From: Vandiemenella viatica
Taxonomy: Eukaryota > Arthropoda > Insecta > Orthoptera > Morabidae
Assembly: GCA_031002005.1 (NCBI GenBank)
Contig: CM061921.1
Span: forward strand, 126,820,597-126,884,596
Reading direction: 5' to 3'
Length of the DNA: 64,000 nt
In this document: positions 11,521 through 21,526 of the stretch, piece after piece
Position numbering within the stretch: the stretch's first letter is position 1
How the letters are laid out: every line of letters starts with the position of its first letter
Made by a program: the position numbers and the translations under genes
The notes under the pieces: generated by a model
The model's input: the letters and a program-made list of their open reading frames with translations, nothing else
Told to the model about the DNA's origin: nothing
Database searches by the model: none

Positions 11521-11601
11521 CCTTTGCAAACGAAGTTGTGGACAACAGCTTGTATTCTATACAAAGACTGCTGAAAATCGTATCAACAGTAAACTTGATT
11601 G
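11521..11601 (+). CDS. Candidate 81-bp internal exon of an unidentified gene
   Basis: It is bounded by an acceptor-like 'ctattcattaacag' (ending 11520) and a near-perfect donor GTGAGT (11602-11607). One frame is fully open and protein-like, including 'VVDNSLYSIQRLLKIV'. It enters with two bases of a split codon and leaves with one. The SINE immediately upstream leaves only about 20 bases of intron before the acceptor. I do not recognise the protein, and a chance combination of splice signals is possible. Confidence 0.35.
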
Positions 11602-11607
11602 GTGAGT

Positions 11608-12355
11608 ACCTCTGTGATACCCGTATGTTGCCCCTATATTTGACTGAGTTGTGGTTCAGGAAAACTTAAGATATGGTTAAAACAAATAGTTTTATTAAAC
11701 TGATCTGATTTTGTTTCGTTTCGTCCTATCAGTAAATTGTCTACGTTTTTTGAGGTAATGGACTTTCTGACTGTGTTTACAGTGAGTAAATAGAGTTCTT
11801 AAGAATCCTGAAATTCATATCGCGGGAGAAATTCTGTTTCAGTCGAATCCTAACAATACATTTGATAGCACAAATAGAGCGAGTGGCAAGGTAGCGCAAC
11901 GTTGGGGAGACATAGAGAAGAGTCCGCTAGATAATTAGAAAAAGTTTGGGGTATTGATTTCTGAGCCAAGTGACTGTTGTATGACCTACCACATGAGAGA
12001 TATATATATTTAGATCTTTAAAATAAGGAACCCTAATCACATGAGGCTCGAGCCGCTCTTCCAAGATTATTGTTTTCTAATTATTATAGTGTTTATGCCC
12101 AGTGGCTACTTCTATACACGTATACTTTTGTATTAGGTGTCTTTTTAATTAAAATTCATTCACTATTGTATAACTGTCAAGCAAATCCCTTGATATTCCA
12201 TCAAGACTCACTTTCGTTCTAATGAAAAAGTTCCCAAAACCATATCAAGTGGTAATTTATTGTCATAGTCCTCTCTTGTCCTTCTAATTTGTCTCCCAAA
12301 CTCTGTCCAGGCCACATACACACTAGAACTCTTCACCAGTTCCCTTTGTTACAGT
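11608..12355. other. Non-coding, no feature recognised
   Basis: If the exon at 11521 is real, this is intron. The part after about 12240 may be the 3'UTR of the minus-strand LINE that follows. Confidence 0.4.
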
Positions 12356-13095
12356 GTCTCCCAAACCAGCTTTGGAGTTGTCAGTTAAAAATTCTTTAAA
12401 TTTTTCCTGTATTTAATCTTATCATCTGCTAGAGATATAATATGTGTTGGAAGCTTATTGAAGATATGTATCCCTGAATATTGGCCCCCTTTTTTGAACA
12501 AATGACAACAACTTATAATCCTTGTGAAGATCATTTTTACTTCTAGTGCCATAATTGCACTATTTTACTATTTATTTCAAACAAAGTATACTTTGACTAC
12601 AAAGGATATTAATGTATATAAATCCTCAGCCACCAATATTAAAATCCCCAATTTCGAGAAAAGCTCTCTACATGAAGTTCTTCTGTTAGCCCCACACATA
12701 ATTCTTATTACTCATTTTTGGGCTTTGTCTCTATGAGTAGAATTGCCCCAGAATATTATTCCATATGACATTAAGGAGTTAAAATAAGCATAATAAGCTA
12801 GTTTCGTCATATAGTAATCATCTATTATTTAAATTGTGCAAGTTGTAAATATGACTGAATCCAGTCGCTTCAGTAAATCATAGACATGTACCCTTCAATT
12901 TAAATTGTAATCAATATGCAAACCTAAAAGTTTCACACTGTCTATCTCTTGAATGGACTGGCCTGCAAATTTTATGTCTATATCTTGTGTTAATCTGTGT
13001 GATGTACTGAATTGCATTTACTGAGTTTTATCAAAGTTTAAAGACAAGCCATTAGCTGTGAACTGCCTCACGAGATTCAGTGGTTCCAATTAAGT
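12356..13095 (-). pseudogene. CR1-like LINE, C-terminal RT end (minus strand)
   Basis: Minus-strand translation around 12895 reads 'LHIDYNLN', a stop, then 'RVHVYDLLKRL'. Near 12750 it reads 'SLMSYGIIFWGNSTHRDK' and then 'VIRIMCGA' near 12700. This is the post-polymerase region of a CR1/jockey-type RT and parallels the plus-strand copy at 13555-14158. Multiple stops and frameshifts are present. On its 5' (right) side it passes directly into ORF1 sequence at about 13095, so most of the endonuclease and polymerase has been deleted. Confidence 0.7.
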
Positions 13096-13099
13096 GTCC

Positions 13100-13545
13100 A
13101 GCTATCAAATCTGAAAGAACCTCCTTCCCTCTACTATTGAGGTATAGGCCACGCCTACTATAACCCCACATATCAACAGCATCGACAGGTACCAACGGAT
13201 ATCAGACATAAGAAGCCGTTCCAGCTCCAGATTCACACGCCTCACAGCAGAGTTCAAATGTGGCCGGTCATAGGACTGAAGTCATATAGACCTAGGTGTG
13301 CCACGTTGCTTTTTTTATTTTCTCAAGGTTACCTCTAATACTATAGCTATCATCTCTGTGTGGAATATTTCCCGCAGCTCCCACTATCACTACATGATCC
13401 TGATCTGTGAAATCCTTACACAAGGAATCTATACCTTCTACCACCTAATCAAGAGAAGCATTGTTTAAATAAACTCATGACCTGGAAATCTGATCCTAAT
13501 TTTTCCAGCACCAGCGGGCCCACACCTCTTCCATGAATACTTCCT
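13100..13545 (-). pseudogene. LINE ORF1 remnant with SGNH/GDSL-esterase-like motifs
   Basis: On the minus strand, about 13340-13440 reads 'CKDFTDQDHVVIVGAAGN', which resembles the V-V-x-G-G-x-N-D block of SGNH hydrolases found in ORF1 of CR1-clade LINEs. About 13105-13165 reads 'YSRRGLYLNSRGKEVLSDLI', which resembles the C-terminal R-x-G-L-H-L-N block that carries the catalytic His; here that position is Tyr. The two parts are separated at about 13170-13310 by unrelated sequence. The final esterase-type Asn-Asp is lost. Assignment rests on motif resemblance only. Confidence 0.5.
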
Positions 13546-13554
13546 GGTGGCAAG

Positions 13555-14158
13555 AGTTTGTATATTGATCATAATTTGAATTGGAAAGTACATGTTTCTG
13601 ACTTACTAAAGCGATTGGGTGCAGCCACGTTTGCAATTCATACAATTTCAGCTATAGGTGATCTCCGTATGAGGCAGCTAGTTTATTTTGCTTATTTTCA
13701 CTCATTATTGTCGTATGGAATAATATTCTGGGGCAATTCTACCCATAGAGACAAGGTGATCAGAGCCCAAAAGCGTGTAATAAGAATTATGTGTGGGGTT
13801 AGCAATAGAACTTCATGTAGAGAGTTTTTCAAGAAGTTAGAGATTTTAACATTAGCGTCTGAGTATATATACACATTAATATCCTTTGTAGTCACAAATT
13901 ATACTTTGTTTGAAACAAATAGTAAAATACACAATTATGGCACTAGAAGTAAAAATGATCTTCACAAGAATTACGTCATTGTCATTTGTTCAAAATGGGG
14001 TCCGATATTCAGGGATACATATCTTCAATAAGCTCCCGACACATATTAAATGTCTAGCGGATGATAAGAATAAATTGAGGAAAAAATTGAAAGAATTTTT
14101 AATTGACAACTCCTTCTACTCTGTCGAAGAATTTATTTCTAAGGTATCTAAAAAATAA
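13555..14158 (+). pseudogene. CR1-like LINE, C-terminal RT region (plus strand)
   Basis: One long open stretch (13558-14031) and an overlapping frame (13910-14158) together cover the RT connection and C-terminus. Motifs are 'YIDHNLNWKVHVSDLLKRLG', 'YFHSLLSYGIIFWGNSTHRD', 'QKRVIRIMCGVSNRTSCREF' and, after the frameshift near 13920-13990, 'GIHIFNKLPTHIK' and 'FYSVEEFI'. The copy is strongly 5'-truncated: it starts just after the polymerase core and abuts the inverted ORF1 remnant. It is much better preserved than the minus-strand copy at 12356-13095. Confidence 0.85.
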
Positions 14159-14490
14159 CTGCCAGTAGCTTGTGTAGATGTAGTTTACATAATTAATTTA
14201 CCATGTATGCTATGACTGTACATCTCCTGGTGTATGTATTTAGTTTGTTACACAATTGTTTACGGTACCATGGAAAATGAATGTATTGTATTGTATGACT
14301 GTACATCTTTTGGTGTATTTATTATTTTGTTATAGAATTGTTTAATGTACCATGTATGCTATGACTGTACATCTACTGGTTATGCAACCGTTTATCTGTA
14401 AATTGACAACTTTCCACATCCACCAGTGCCAGTCTCTTATATTGGGATCAATGGAAAATGAATGTATTGTATTGTATTGTGTTGTATAAC
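14159..14490 (+). repeat. LINE 3'UTR with internal duplications and (ATTGT)n tails
   Basis: The phrase 'atgactgtacatct' recurs at about 14212, 14297 and 14359, spaced roughly 60-85 bp apart. 'ggaaaatgaatgtattgtattgt' type endings occur at about 14272 and 14453. The 3'UTR is therefore partly tandemly duplicated, with one internal and one terminal pentanucleotide tail. Confidence 0.75.
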
Positions 14491-14499
14491 GGTATCAGT

Positions 14500-15590
14500 T
14501 ATCAGTTTGTAATGTTGTATATATTTTAATAATATTATTATTTGTGCAAGTAGTAATTTTCTTTAACTTTTTCAATCCGTAATTTATTATTATTACTATT
14601 GGTTACGTTCTACAGTCTAACGTGTAGTCTCAAATCGATGGAAGGCTGAACACGGAAACAGTTATGTCAAACTCTCTCCATCGGGAAGTGTTTACATCGC
14701 AAGGCGGTAAGTGGTTGCTGTGGTATCGGGATCTAGATATTACCCAAAAACTGCATCGATTTTAAACTACTAACGCTATGATACAAAAACATAATAGTGA
14801 TATGTATAAAAATGATGATATTGCAATTATACTATCTGATTCAGATTAAAATTAGAAAATTTTCAAATTCTGGCATTTAATTATTTGCTGTAGCAACATT
14901 TAATTTTTTACCGTATTTTAAATATAAATTACAACGTAATTTCGGAAAATCTACCGTAATTTTTGATAAATTCTACCCTCAGCTAGATTTTAGGGTTGGC
15001 AACACAGGCGCTGCTATGGTTGGAGGCATTAATAGTCATTTGTTTTATTAACAGCCAGTTTTTCATGACTATAACCTGTTAATTACGTTTTTGAAATAAC
15101 GTTATTTTCTATTATGTTTGTTGTCTGCGCCTAATTGTATACTTGTTTGGCTGCTGACTTTGTGCTGTGGAGGTATGTTATGAAAAATATTCTTTTTTGT
15201 TTTATTTGTAAAATGACAAGTAAAGATGCTTCAATTTGCGTTTATAGTCTTTTTAGTGTTTTTGGGGAAGTCATTTTGATCTAAGCCAATACTTCAAAGA
15301 TCTGTACTATTGGTTAATTGTTTAATTAATTTTTCTTACGGCATAAGATGGTCGTAATATTTTACCTCCATTTGATTTTAGTTTTCCGATTTGAGTGTTT
15401 GCACTATAGTTATCCTATATACTATTACAAAACGGAAATATCACGTGTCCGTAGGCGGAAACCCTGCATTTCATGAATTGCCACAAACTGCACCATTTAT
15501 AATAGTTCACATTAATGCAATAAGATTTTTGAAGCATAAGTTACCCAATTTTAAAGATACCGCAGCACTGTATGAACAAAGTTTGGTATT
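14500..15590. other. Non-coding, no feature recognised
   Basis: AT-rich. A donor-like 'ggcggtaagtgg' at about 14703-14714 follows a slightly GC-richer segment, but no open frame or promoter context supports an exon. Confidence 0.35.
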
Positions 15591-15591
15591 A

Positions 15592-15775
15592 CTGGAGATC
15601 GCGATACCGCAGCAACATTTTCCGTCACATTGACCTACGACGTCACACCATGACACGGTTGACATATACAGCATGCATGGAGCTACACGTTACTAGTGGG
15701 ATCTGCACAAAAAAACTGCAAAAATTCCTTAGTAGTCGTGAAGCATTATGGAGATTACTGGAGCTCGCGATTCTG
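15592..15775. repeat. Copies of a dispersed 'actggagatcgcgat' motif
   Basis: The phrase occurs at about 15592 (+) and, with one change, at about 15757 (+). It recurs inverted at about 16375-16393 and, diverged, at 17300-17323. The four copies flank the fold-back element at 15821-16175 and share extra bases on each side. They are probably parts of one older composite repeat that I cannot name. Confidence 0.5.
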
Positions 15776-15820
15776 CCAGGAGTTGGCATCATAATACTGC
15801 AGTGGTCAAATGCAAGACTC

Positions 15821-16175
15821 GGGTAATATCAAGATGGGGATACCGCTGTGGCCTCTTGTGGTAAACACACAGATTACGTGCTATATACAACGAAATTGTG
15901 ACAAATGGTCCAGGCTGCATTACAACGTAAACTCAAATGATGAGTGACGAAATCATATTTTATAAATATACGTTTCGGTTGTAATGCAGCCTGGACCAAA
16001 GTGAAACGTAACCATAACGCACGATATTGGAGATATCCAATTTTCAGATCATATCTATAGCTGTTACAGTCTTGGTACTTGCAGACTGAATACGTCACAA
16101 TGATGTCATGTATAACACGTGATCTGTGTGTTTACTACGTGAGGCCACAGTGGTATTCCCATCTTGATATTACCC
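15821..16175. mobile_element. Fold-back hAT-like MITE (355 bp)
   Basis: The ends are long inverted repeats (about 82 bp, imperfect) beginning GGGTAATATCAAGATGGG on the left and mirrored on the right. They are flanked by 8-bp repeats CAAGACTC (15813-15820) and CAAGACTT (16176-16183). The interior has a second, perfect 21-bp inverted repeat (15906-15926 versus 15978-15998). The 8-bp duplication suggests a hAT-type transposase, but the termini lack the usual hAT CA/TG ends, so the superfamily is tentative. No coding capacity. Confidence 0.75.
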
Positions 16176-16229
16176 CAAGACTTCTCTAGAAATTATTTCC
16201 ATAGTAGGGTACATTTAACAGTTTCATGC

Positions 16230-16348
16230 TGGTCCAGGCTGTATTACAACCTAACTTCTGGTTGAAAATAATGGTACAGGCTGTATTACAATGGAATTAA
16301 TGCTTGAAAATAATACGTCTTGCGACTGGACTACAGCAGTATTACAAC
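16230..16348 (+). repeat. Tandem array of a ~42-bp unit sharing the MITE's internal palindrome arm
   Basis: Units start at about 16230 and 16272 (42 bp apart), with a partial third at about 16326. Each has a version of 'tggtccaggctgtattacaa' and then a 'ttgaaaataa' spacer. The first half of the unit is the same sequence that forms the 21-bp palindrome arm inside the neighbouring MITE. Confidence 0.65.
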
Positions 16349-16399
16349 GATATTATTTAATGTTGTTGTAGTGGAATCGCGATCTCCAGTAGACCCGCA

Positions 16400-16825
16400 T
16401 TATGATTAATACGTATTAATTTCATATGATACACTATAAAAAAGATCCCGAAAAAATATAAAATTAAGATCTCGTCAGAAAAAAATTTCCAGTGGAATTC
16501 ATCCACTTCTTTCAACAATGTGATATCCGAACATACCACAAATAGCATAATTAATCCAGAGCGGGAAATGGTTATGGTTCTAATAAATTCACAAAATAAT
16601 CAGGAGTATTTTACATTGCAATACACATCGTCACTAACATATGCTCATGAAAGCTGCTTATTAATGGTTAATAATAAATAAGTTCCTTGTGTTGTGTGCT
16701 GCAACAACAACTTTCTGCTCCAGGCTACATTTCAAACTGAGAATTATAACTGCTAATATTGCCAGTACAAAATCAAACAATACTGATAAATTTCGAATAA
16801 CATAAATTTTTACTGCATCTGGATT
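16400..16825. other. Non-coding, no feature recognised
   Basis: AT-rich sequence between the tandem array and the SINE; one more diverged 'tccaggctacatttcaaac' occurs near 16722. Confidence 0.35.
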
Positions 16826-17054
16826 CTTTTTTTCTTGTGACTTTACACCTTGTCGACAACGAGGTCATTAGAGGTGGGAAAGGACTGGGGGACAAGGAAT
16901 GGGAAGGAATTTGGTCATGGCCCTTTAAAGAAGCATTCCGGCATTCGCATGGTGTAGTTTGGGAAAACCCAAATCTGGATGCCTGGATCGGGATTCGAAC
17001 CCGTGTCCTCCCAAATGCGAGGCCAGAGCGTTACCGCTCACCCACCACGCTCTG
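16826..17054 (-). mobile_element. tRNA-headed SINE-A copy (minus)
   Basis: On the minus strand the head begins near 17054 with 'gagcgtggtgggtgagcgg', has B box GGTTCGAATCC (about 16992-17002), then the family's 'ccagatttgggttttcc' and 'aaattccttcccattcc' blocks, and an A-rich tail at 16826-16840. Similar in length to the other copies. No clear target duplication. Confidence 0.85.
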
Positions 17055-17059
17055 TTAGA

Positions 17060-17960
17060 ATTCCTACTCCATGTAACCTAAATTATCTCAATTTCGTCAT
17101 ATACCATCAGCATGAACTGCAACTGGACTGAAGGACACACAATAATACATTCACTGTATTTCCAATGTATACTTGACCCAAATAATCCAGCTGTAAAGTA
17201 TTTATTAACATTTGTGGTAAATGACACATGTCAGCCTAACCATAACTGCTAAAAAGCAAAGTGTATCTATCATTACACTGTGCAGTGGAAGATAGGTGTG
17301 CTGGAATCATGATCTCTAGTAGACCCAGAATCAATTGGGGAAGCTCTGGCAATTAATGAAATTAGCAAGATAAATATTTGAGCTGAAAGATAATAGAAAC
17401 TTGGGGCAGTTGAGTTAAGGGGTAAATTTCTTCTGCTTTAAATCAAAAATGTATAGTAATGTATTCTTGCGCTTGAAGTCGAAGTTCTAATTTTCAGCAG
17501 CAGCATTATTAAGGCTATGATTAAGTTGAACTAAACGATACCACCAGAATTACACTTTCCCGTGCCAGATAAATGTAACGTGTTAATTCTATGTCATTTC
17601 ACACTAGAAATACTGTTTATTTAGTATTCAAGCTGTCTTATTGTGAAAGTTATTGGAACAGAGATCATGTAAATCAATCCTGATTTTTGCATAAATGTTA
17701 AAGTTTTTTTGTGTGTGTGATATCACTTTATTTTTATTTATTTTTTTACTTAAATTGAGGGACAACTATTTGACGAATGGCATATCTTCCATACTTATTT
17801 TGCAACATGCCCACTTCGGAAAATAGGAGCCTGGTCTAATAGTGGTGTACCGTGTAGGAATTGTCCATTTGGTCTGAAAGTTGGTACACATGTTCCTTAG
17901 GTGTGGTGTTAAGTCACGGCCTTTTTTAGGGTAAATAAAATAAATGTATTAAGATGTCTA
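17060..17960. other. Non-coding, no feature recognised
   Basis: It contains the fourth copy of the 'ggagatcgcgat'-like motif (inverted, about 17300-17323) and a T-rich tract near 17700-17745, but no gene. Confidence 0.35.
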
Positions 17961-17964
17961 AAAG

Positions 17965-18872
17965 AAATTAACGTGTCTCCTGATCAAAACTTATTGAAAT
18001 TAGAAATTTCATCTGACATACCAGTATGTACTAATAATGTAAACAATTTAAATTCATTGAATCAAAGTGTTCAGACCACTGTTCTCCATCAAAATATAAG
18101 GGGAGTATTTAGAAAAACTGATGACATTACCTTATGCATAGAAGAGATTAAAAATTCCAGAAATTTCAATGTAGATGTTTTGTGCATATCAGAGCATCAT
18201 TTGTCTGACACAGGAATATCTCAGCTGTCCATCCCAAATTATAAACTAAGTTCTCATTTCTGTACATGTAAAATGGAGAAAGGGGGAGTTGCCATTTTTG
18301 TTAAAAATAATATTCAATGCAACAGTATAGGTGTAAGTAAGTATTGTATAGAACAACACTTTGAATGCTGTGTTACTAAGCTATAATATGGTAAGGAAGA
18401 GCTCATAGTAATAGCAATTTACAGGGCCCCCTCAGGAAATTTTAGACTATTTTTTATCTCAGTTAGAGTCTTTGCTGCTATGTTTCAAAAATCACAAACA
18501 AATAGTTTTATGTGGAGATTTTAATGTTGACTTTCTCAATCACAGCAATGAGAAGCTAGATATGGAAGCTTTGATGTTGTCTTTTAACTTAACGGCACTT
18601 ATAAATTTCCCTACTAGAATGGAAAATAATTGCAGGACTGCAATTGATAATTTTTTATGGTTATTTCTCAGTACAGTAATTACAACATACTTCCAGTAAT
18701 AAATGGTATCTCAGATCATGATGCACAGCTGTTATGTATCAAGTCCAGAAACACTATTAAACAGATCAAGAAAAGTTGGGTAGATAGAAGAAATATTAAT
18801 GAAAACAATATAAAACATTTCATAGATTCCTTAAATAATGAACAATGGTCAGAAGTGTACAATGCACAGGGT
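17965..18872 (+). pseudogene. CR1/jockey-like LINE, AP-endonuclease domain
   Basis: This is the endonuclease of a non-LTR retrotransposon, which nicks target DNA for reverse transcription. Visible blocks are 'VLHQNIRGVF' (N-terminal Q-N-I-R-G), 'VDVLCISEHHL' with the catalytic Glu region, 'GGVAIFVKNN', then after a stop and frame change 'QIVLCGDFNVDFLNH' (the G-D-F-N block), and after another 'ISDHDAQL' (the S-D-H block). The order and spacing are right for an AP-endonuclease of about 230 residues. Stops near 18384 and 18699 break it. The linker after it is split by the SINE pair at 18876-19255. Confidence 0.85.
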
Positions 18873-18875
18873 GTT

Positions 18876-19255
18876 GGGGCAAGGAATGGGAAGGAATTCA
18901 CCGAGCGTGGCGGTGTAATGGTTAGCGTTCTCGCCTCGCATTCGGGAGGACGGCGGTTCGAATCCCCGTCCGGGCATCCAGATTTGGGTTTTCCATGGTT
19001 TCCCAAATCACTCCAGGCAAATGCCGTGATGCTTCCTTCAAAAGGCCATGGCTGAATTCCTTCCCATTCCTTGCCCCCATCCTTTCCCGTCTTTAAAGAC
19101 CTCGCTGTTGAGAGACGTAAAGCAGTTAAAAAATAAAAAAAGGGAAGGAATTCGGCCATGGCCTTTTGAAGGAAGCATCCCGGCATTCACCTGGAGTGAT
19201 TTGGGGAAACCATGGAAAACCCAAATCTGCATGTCCAGACGAGGATTTGAACCGC
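18876..19255 (-). mobile_element. SINE-A copy (minus), split by a second SINE
   Basis: The two pieces 18876-18899 and 19142-19255 together form a minus-strand SINE-A body from 'ggggcaagg' to the B-box complement 'tttgaacc' (about 19246-19253). The LINE target is duplicated on each side as CACAGGGTGTT (18865-18875) and CACAGAGTGTT (19256-19266). The copy lacks both its 3' A-rich tail and the A-box half of its head, yet still has the duplication. Confidence 0.85.
18900..19141 (+). mobile_element. Full-length SINE-A (plus), nested in another SINE-A
   Basis: The tRNA-related head starts 'accgagcgtggcggtgtaatgg' in form, with B box GGTTCGAATCC (18955-18965). The body has 'gatttgggttttcc', 'ccatggctgaattcc' and 'gagacgtaaagcagtt', and the tail is A-rich (to 19141). 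The flanking 12-bp repeats GGGAAGGAATTC at 18888-18899 and 19142-19153 are identical and come from the minus-strand SINE it landed in. At about 242 bp it is the reference copy for the family here. Confidence 0.92.
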
Positions 19256-19266
19256 CACAGAGTGTT

Positions 19267-20995
19267 AATGAAAAATTTGATTCCTTTCTCAATATATTTC
19301 TAACAGTTTTCGAAGGAAGTTTCAAAAAAAGTAAAGTTGTCAATACTCAAAACAATGAACTAGGTAAAGGATTGATAACAAAGGGTATTAGAGTATCTTG
19401 TTAAACAAAAAGGGACCTGTACTTAAAATTAAGAGAATCAGATAACTATAAACTAAAAGGTAATTATAAACTTTATTCTAAAATTCTAAGACATGTAATA
19501 AGAAAGGCCAGGAACAGGTATGTATCAGAGAAAATAGAGAATTCAGGCAATAAGATAAAAACTATATGGAATATAATAAAAACTGAAACAGGAAAATCAA
19601 TCACTCTAAAAACATATAAATAGAACAAAATGGACCTGTTCATAGTGAAGTAGTGGAAGTTTGTGAAATATTTAACAAACATTTTACTTCAGTTGTAGAG
19701 AAATTAGGCATAGAAAAGCAATCCCCACATAGTGCCCTAAGGTTTCTTCAGACTGCTTACCCAAATAAATTTGTAGAAATGTAATTGCCACCAGTAACAG
19801 TCTCAGAAATAAATAAACACTTAAAACAATTAAAACCTAAAAATTCTTTCAAATATTTCAAACAAATTACTGAAAAATGTTCAGATTGTGTAAGTTGTGT
19901 ACTTGCCCACATTTGTAATGAATCCTTAATGCAAGGGGTGTTTACAAATAGACTAAAATATGCAGTTGTAAAACCGTTGTTTAAAAAAGGAGAAGCAAGA
20001 TGTGTAGGTAACTATCGTCCCATTTCATTACTTTCAGGATTCTCAAAGATTTTTGAAAAAGTCATGTACCGTGCAGTAATAAAACATGTTAATCAAAATA
20101 ATATTCTCAGTAAATCACAATTTGGGTTCCAAAAAGGATCATCTATAGAAATGGCTTTATATTCATTTTTAAATAACAGATTTGAGAAACTGAATAATAA
20201 AATGAGCCCTGTAGGAATATTTTGTGATCTTGCAAAAGCATTTGACTGTGTAAATGATGAATTACTTTTGAAGAAAATGGAATACTATGGTATTTATGGA
20301 ACCACAGTTAAATGGTTTAAATCATACATGGAAAGTCGAATGCAAAAAGTTTCCATTTTTGATTATAAAATAAGTAAAGATGAAGGAGAAAATAAAACGG
20401 AATTCCACAAGGTTCTGTCCTTGGGCCCCTCCTCTTGTTGTACATCAATGACCTTCCTGGAAACTTATCTGACAAAGTTAAGAGTGTTTTATTTGCAGAT
20501 GACACTAACCTGACTGTGAGAAAAACAGCAATCTAGAATTTAATGTAAGTGAAGTACTTAGTGAAGTAGCAAATTGGTGTAAGGCAAACTCATTAAAATT
20601 AAATTAGGTTTAAAACAACAAATTATGCACAGCCAGATTTACAAGTAAGCTATAAAAATAACACAATGTTAGAAACAAAGAGTATAAAATTCCTTGGTAT
20701 TAAAATAGATGAGAAACTCTGTTGGCATGAACATATCACTTCATTACTGAAGAAGTTAAGTATTGCTACCTTTGCAATACGAACACTTTCTCTAACAGCA
20801 TATCTAGAATTAACGAAACAGCTGTACTCCTCATATTTTCATTCAGTGATGTCATATGGCATAATTTTTTTGGGGAAACTCTTCACAAAGAAAAAAAAGT
20901 TTTCATAGCACAGAAAAGAGCTTTTAGTATGTTGTGTAGGGTACAACCAAGAAGTTCTTGCAGACAACTTTTATTAGCATTGGATCTCAGGTGTA
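19267..20995 (+). pseudogene. CR1/jockey-like LINE, reverse transcriptase domain
   Basis: Continuation of the LINE from 17965. After the SINE insertion the frame resumes with 'SVNEKFDSFLNIF'. From 19785 to 20400 a long frame carries 'VGNYRPISLLSGFSKIFEKV', 'QFGFQKGSSIEMAL', 'GIFCDLAKAFDCVNDELL' (first catalytic Asp) and 'VKWFKSYMESRMQKV'. A frameshift near 20395 follows. In the next frame are '[20 protein letters not shown]' and '[12 protein letters not shown]' (about 20485-20520), so the F-A-D-D site is intact. The connection region 'LGIKIDEKLCWHEHI' lies at about 20693-20735. The copy ends abruptly at about 20995 inside the C-terminal region, with no 3'UTR. Confidence 0.88.
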
Positions 20996-20999
20996 AGGG

Positions 21000-21521
21000 A
21001 GAGTAAAGGTTGATTTGTAGGTGAGGTTCACAGGAACCGGAGAAAGGTACTGAAGCAGGTGTTGAACAATATACTTAAAATGGTGAAAGAGTTCAATGTA
21101 AAAATGTGCCTACAGCCACAAGCTTTATTGCAGTTAGTAGTGGCAAAAATGATAATAGTAGAACCGTGATGTACTCATCTGAGCTCTCCTGTCCCTGATG
21201 ATATCGATCATGTGTAAAGCCCTAAGTACAAAAAATGAAAGAGAATAAGTTACAGAACAATGCTTCTGTTGCACTTTATCAACAATAAATTTTATTTGTA
21301 CAGATCTATAGTGGAATTGTTTTCTTTTCTATATGAGATTGTTTAAACATGTTAAATAATATGCAGTTTGAGAAATATTTTTCAACTGATTATTATGTTT
21401 ACTTTACAGTAATGCTTGTCTATTAGAAATACGGAGAGGACCTAAGAATTCAGTGTATTACATCTTAATTGGAACAACTAATCCCTGCAAACACAAGTTG
21501 CTGTTTTACTGAGTTCTTGAC
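21000..21521. other. Non-coding, no feature recognised
   Basis: AT-rich sequence between the truncated LINE and the BEL element; no gene or tail found. Confidence 0.35.
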
Positions 21522-21526
21522 AAATG

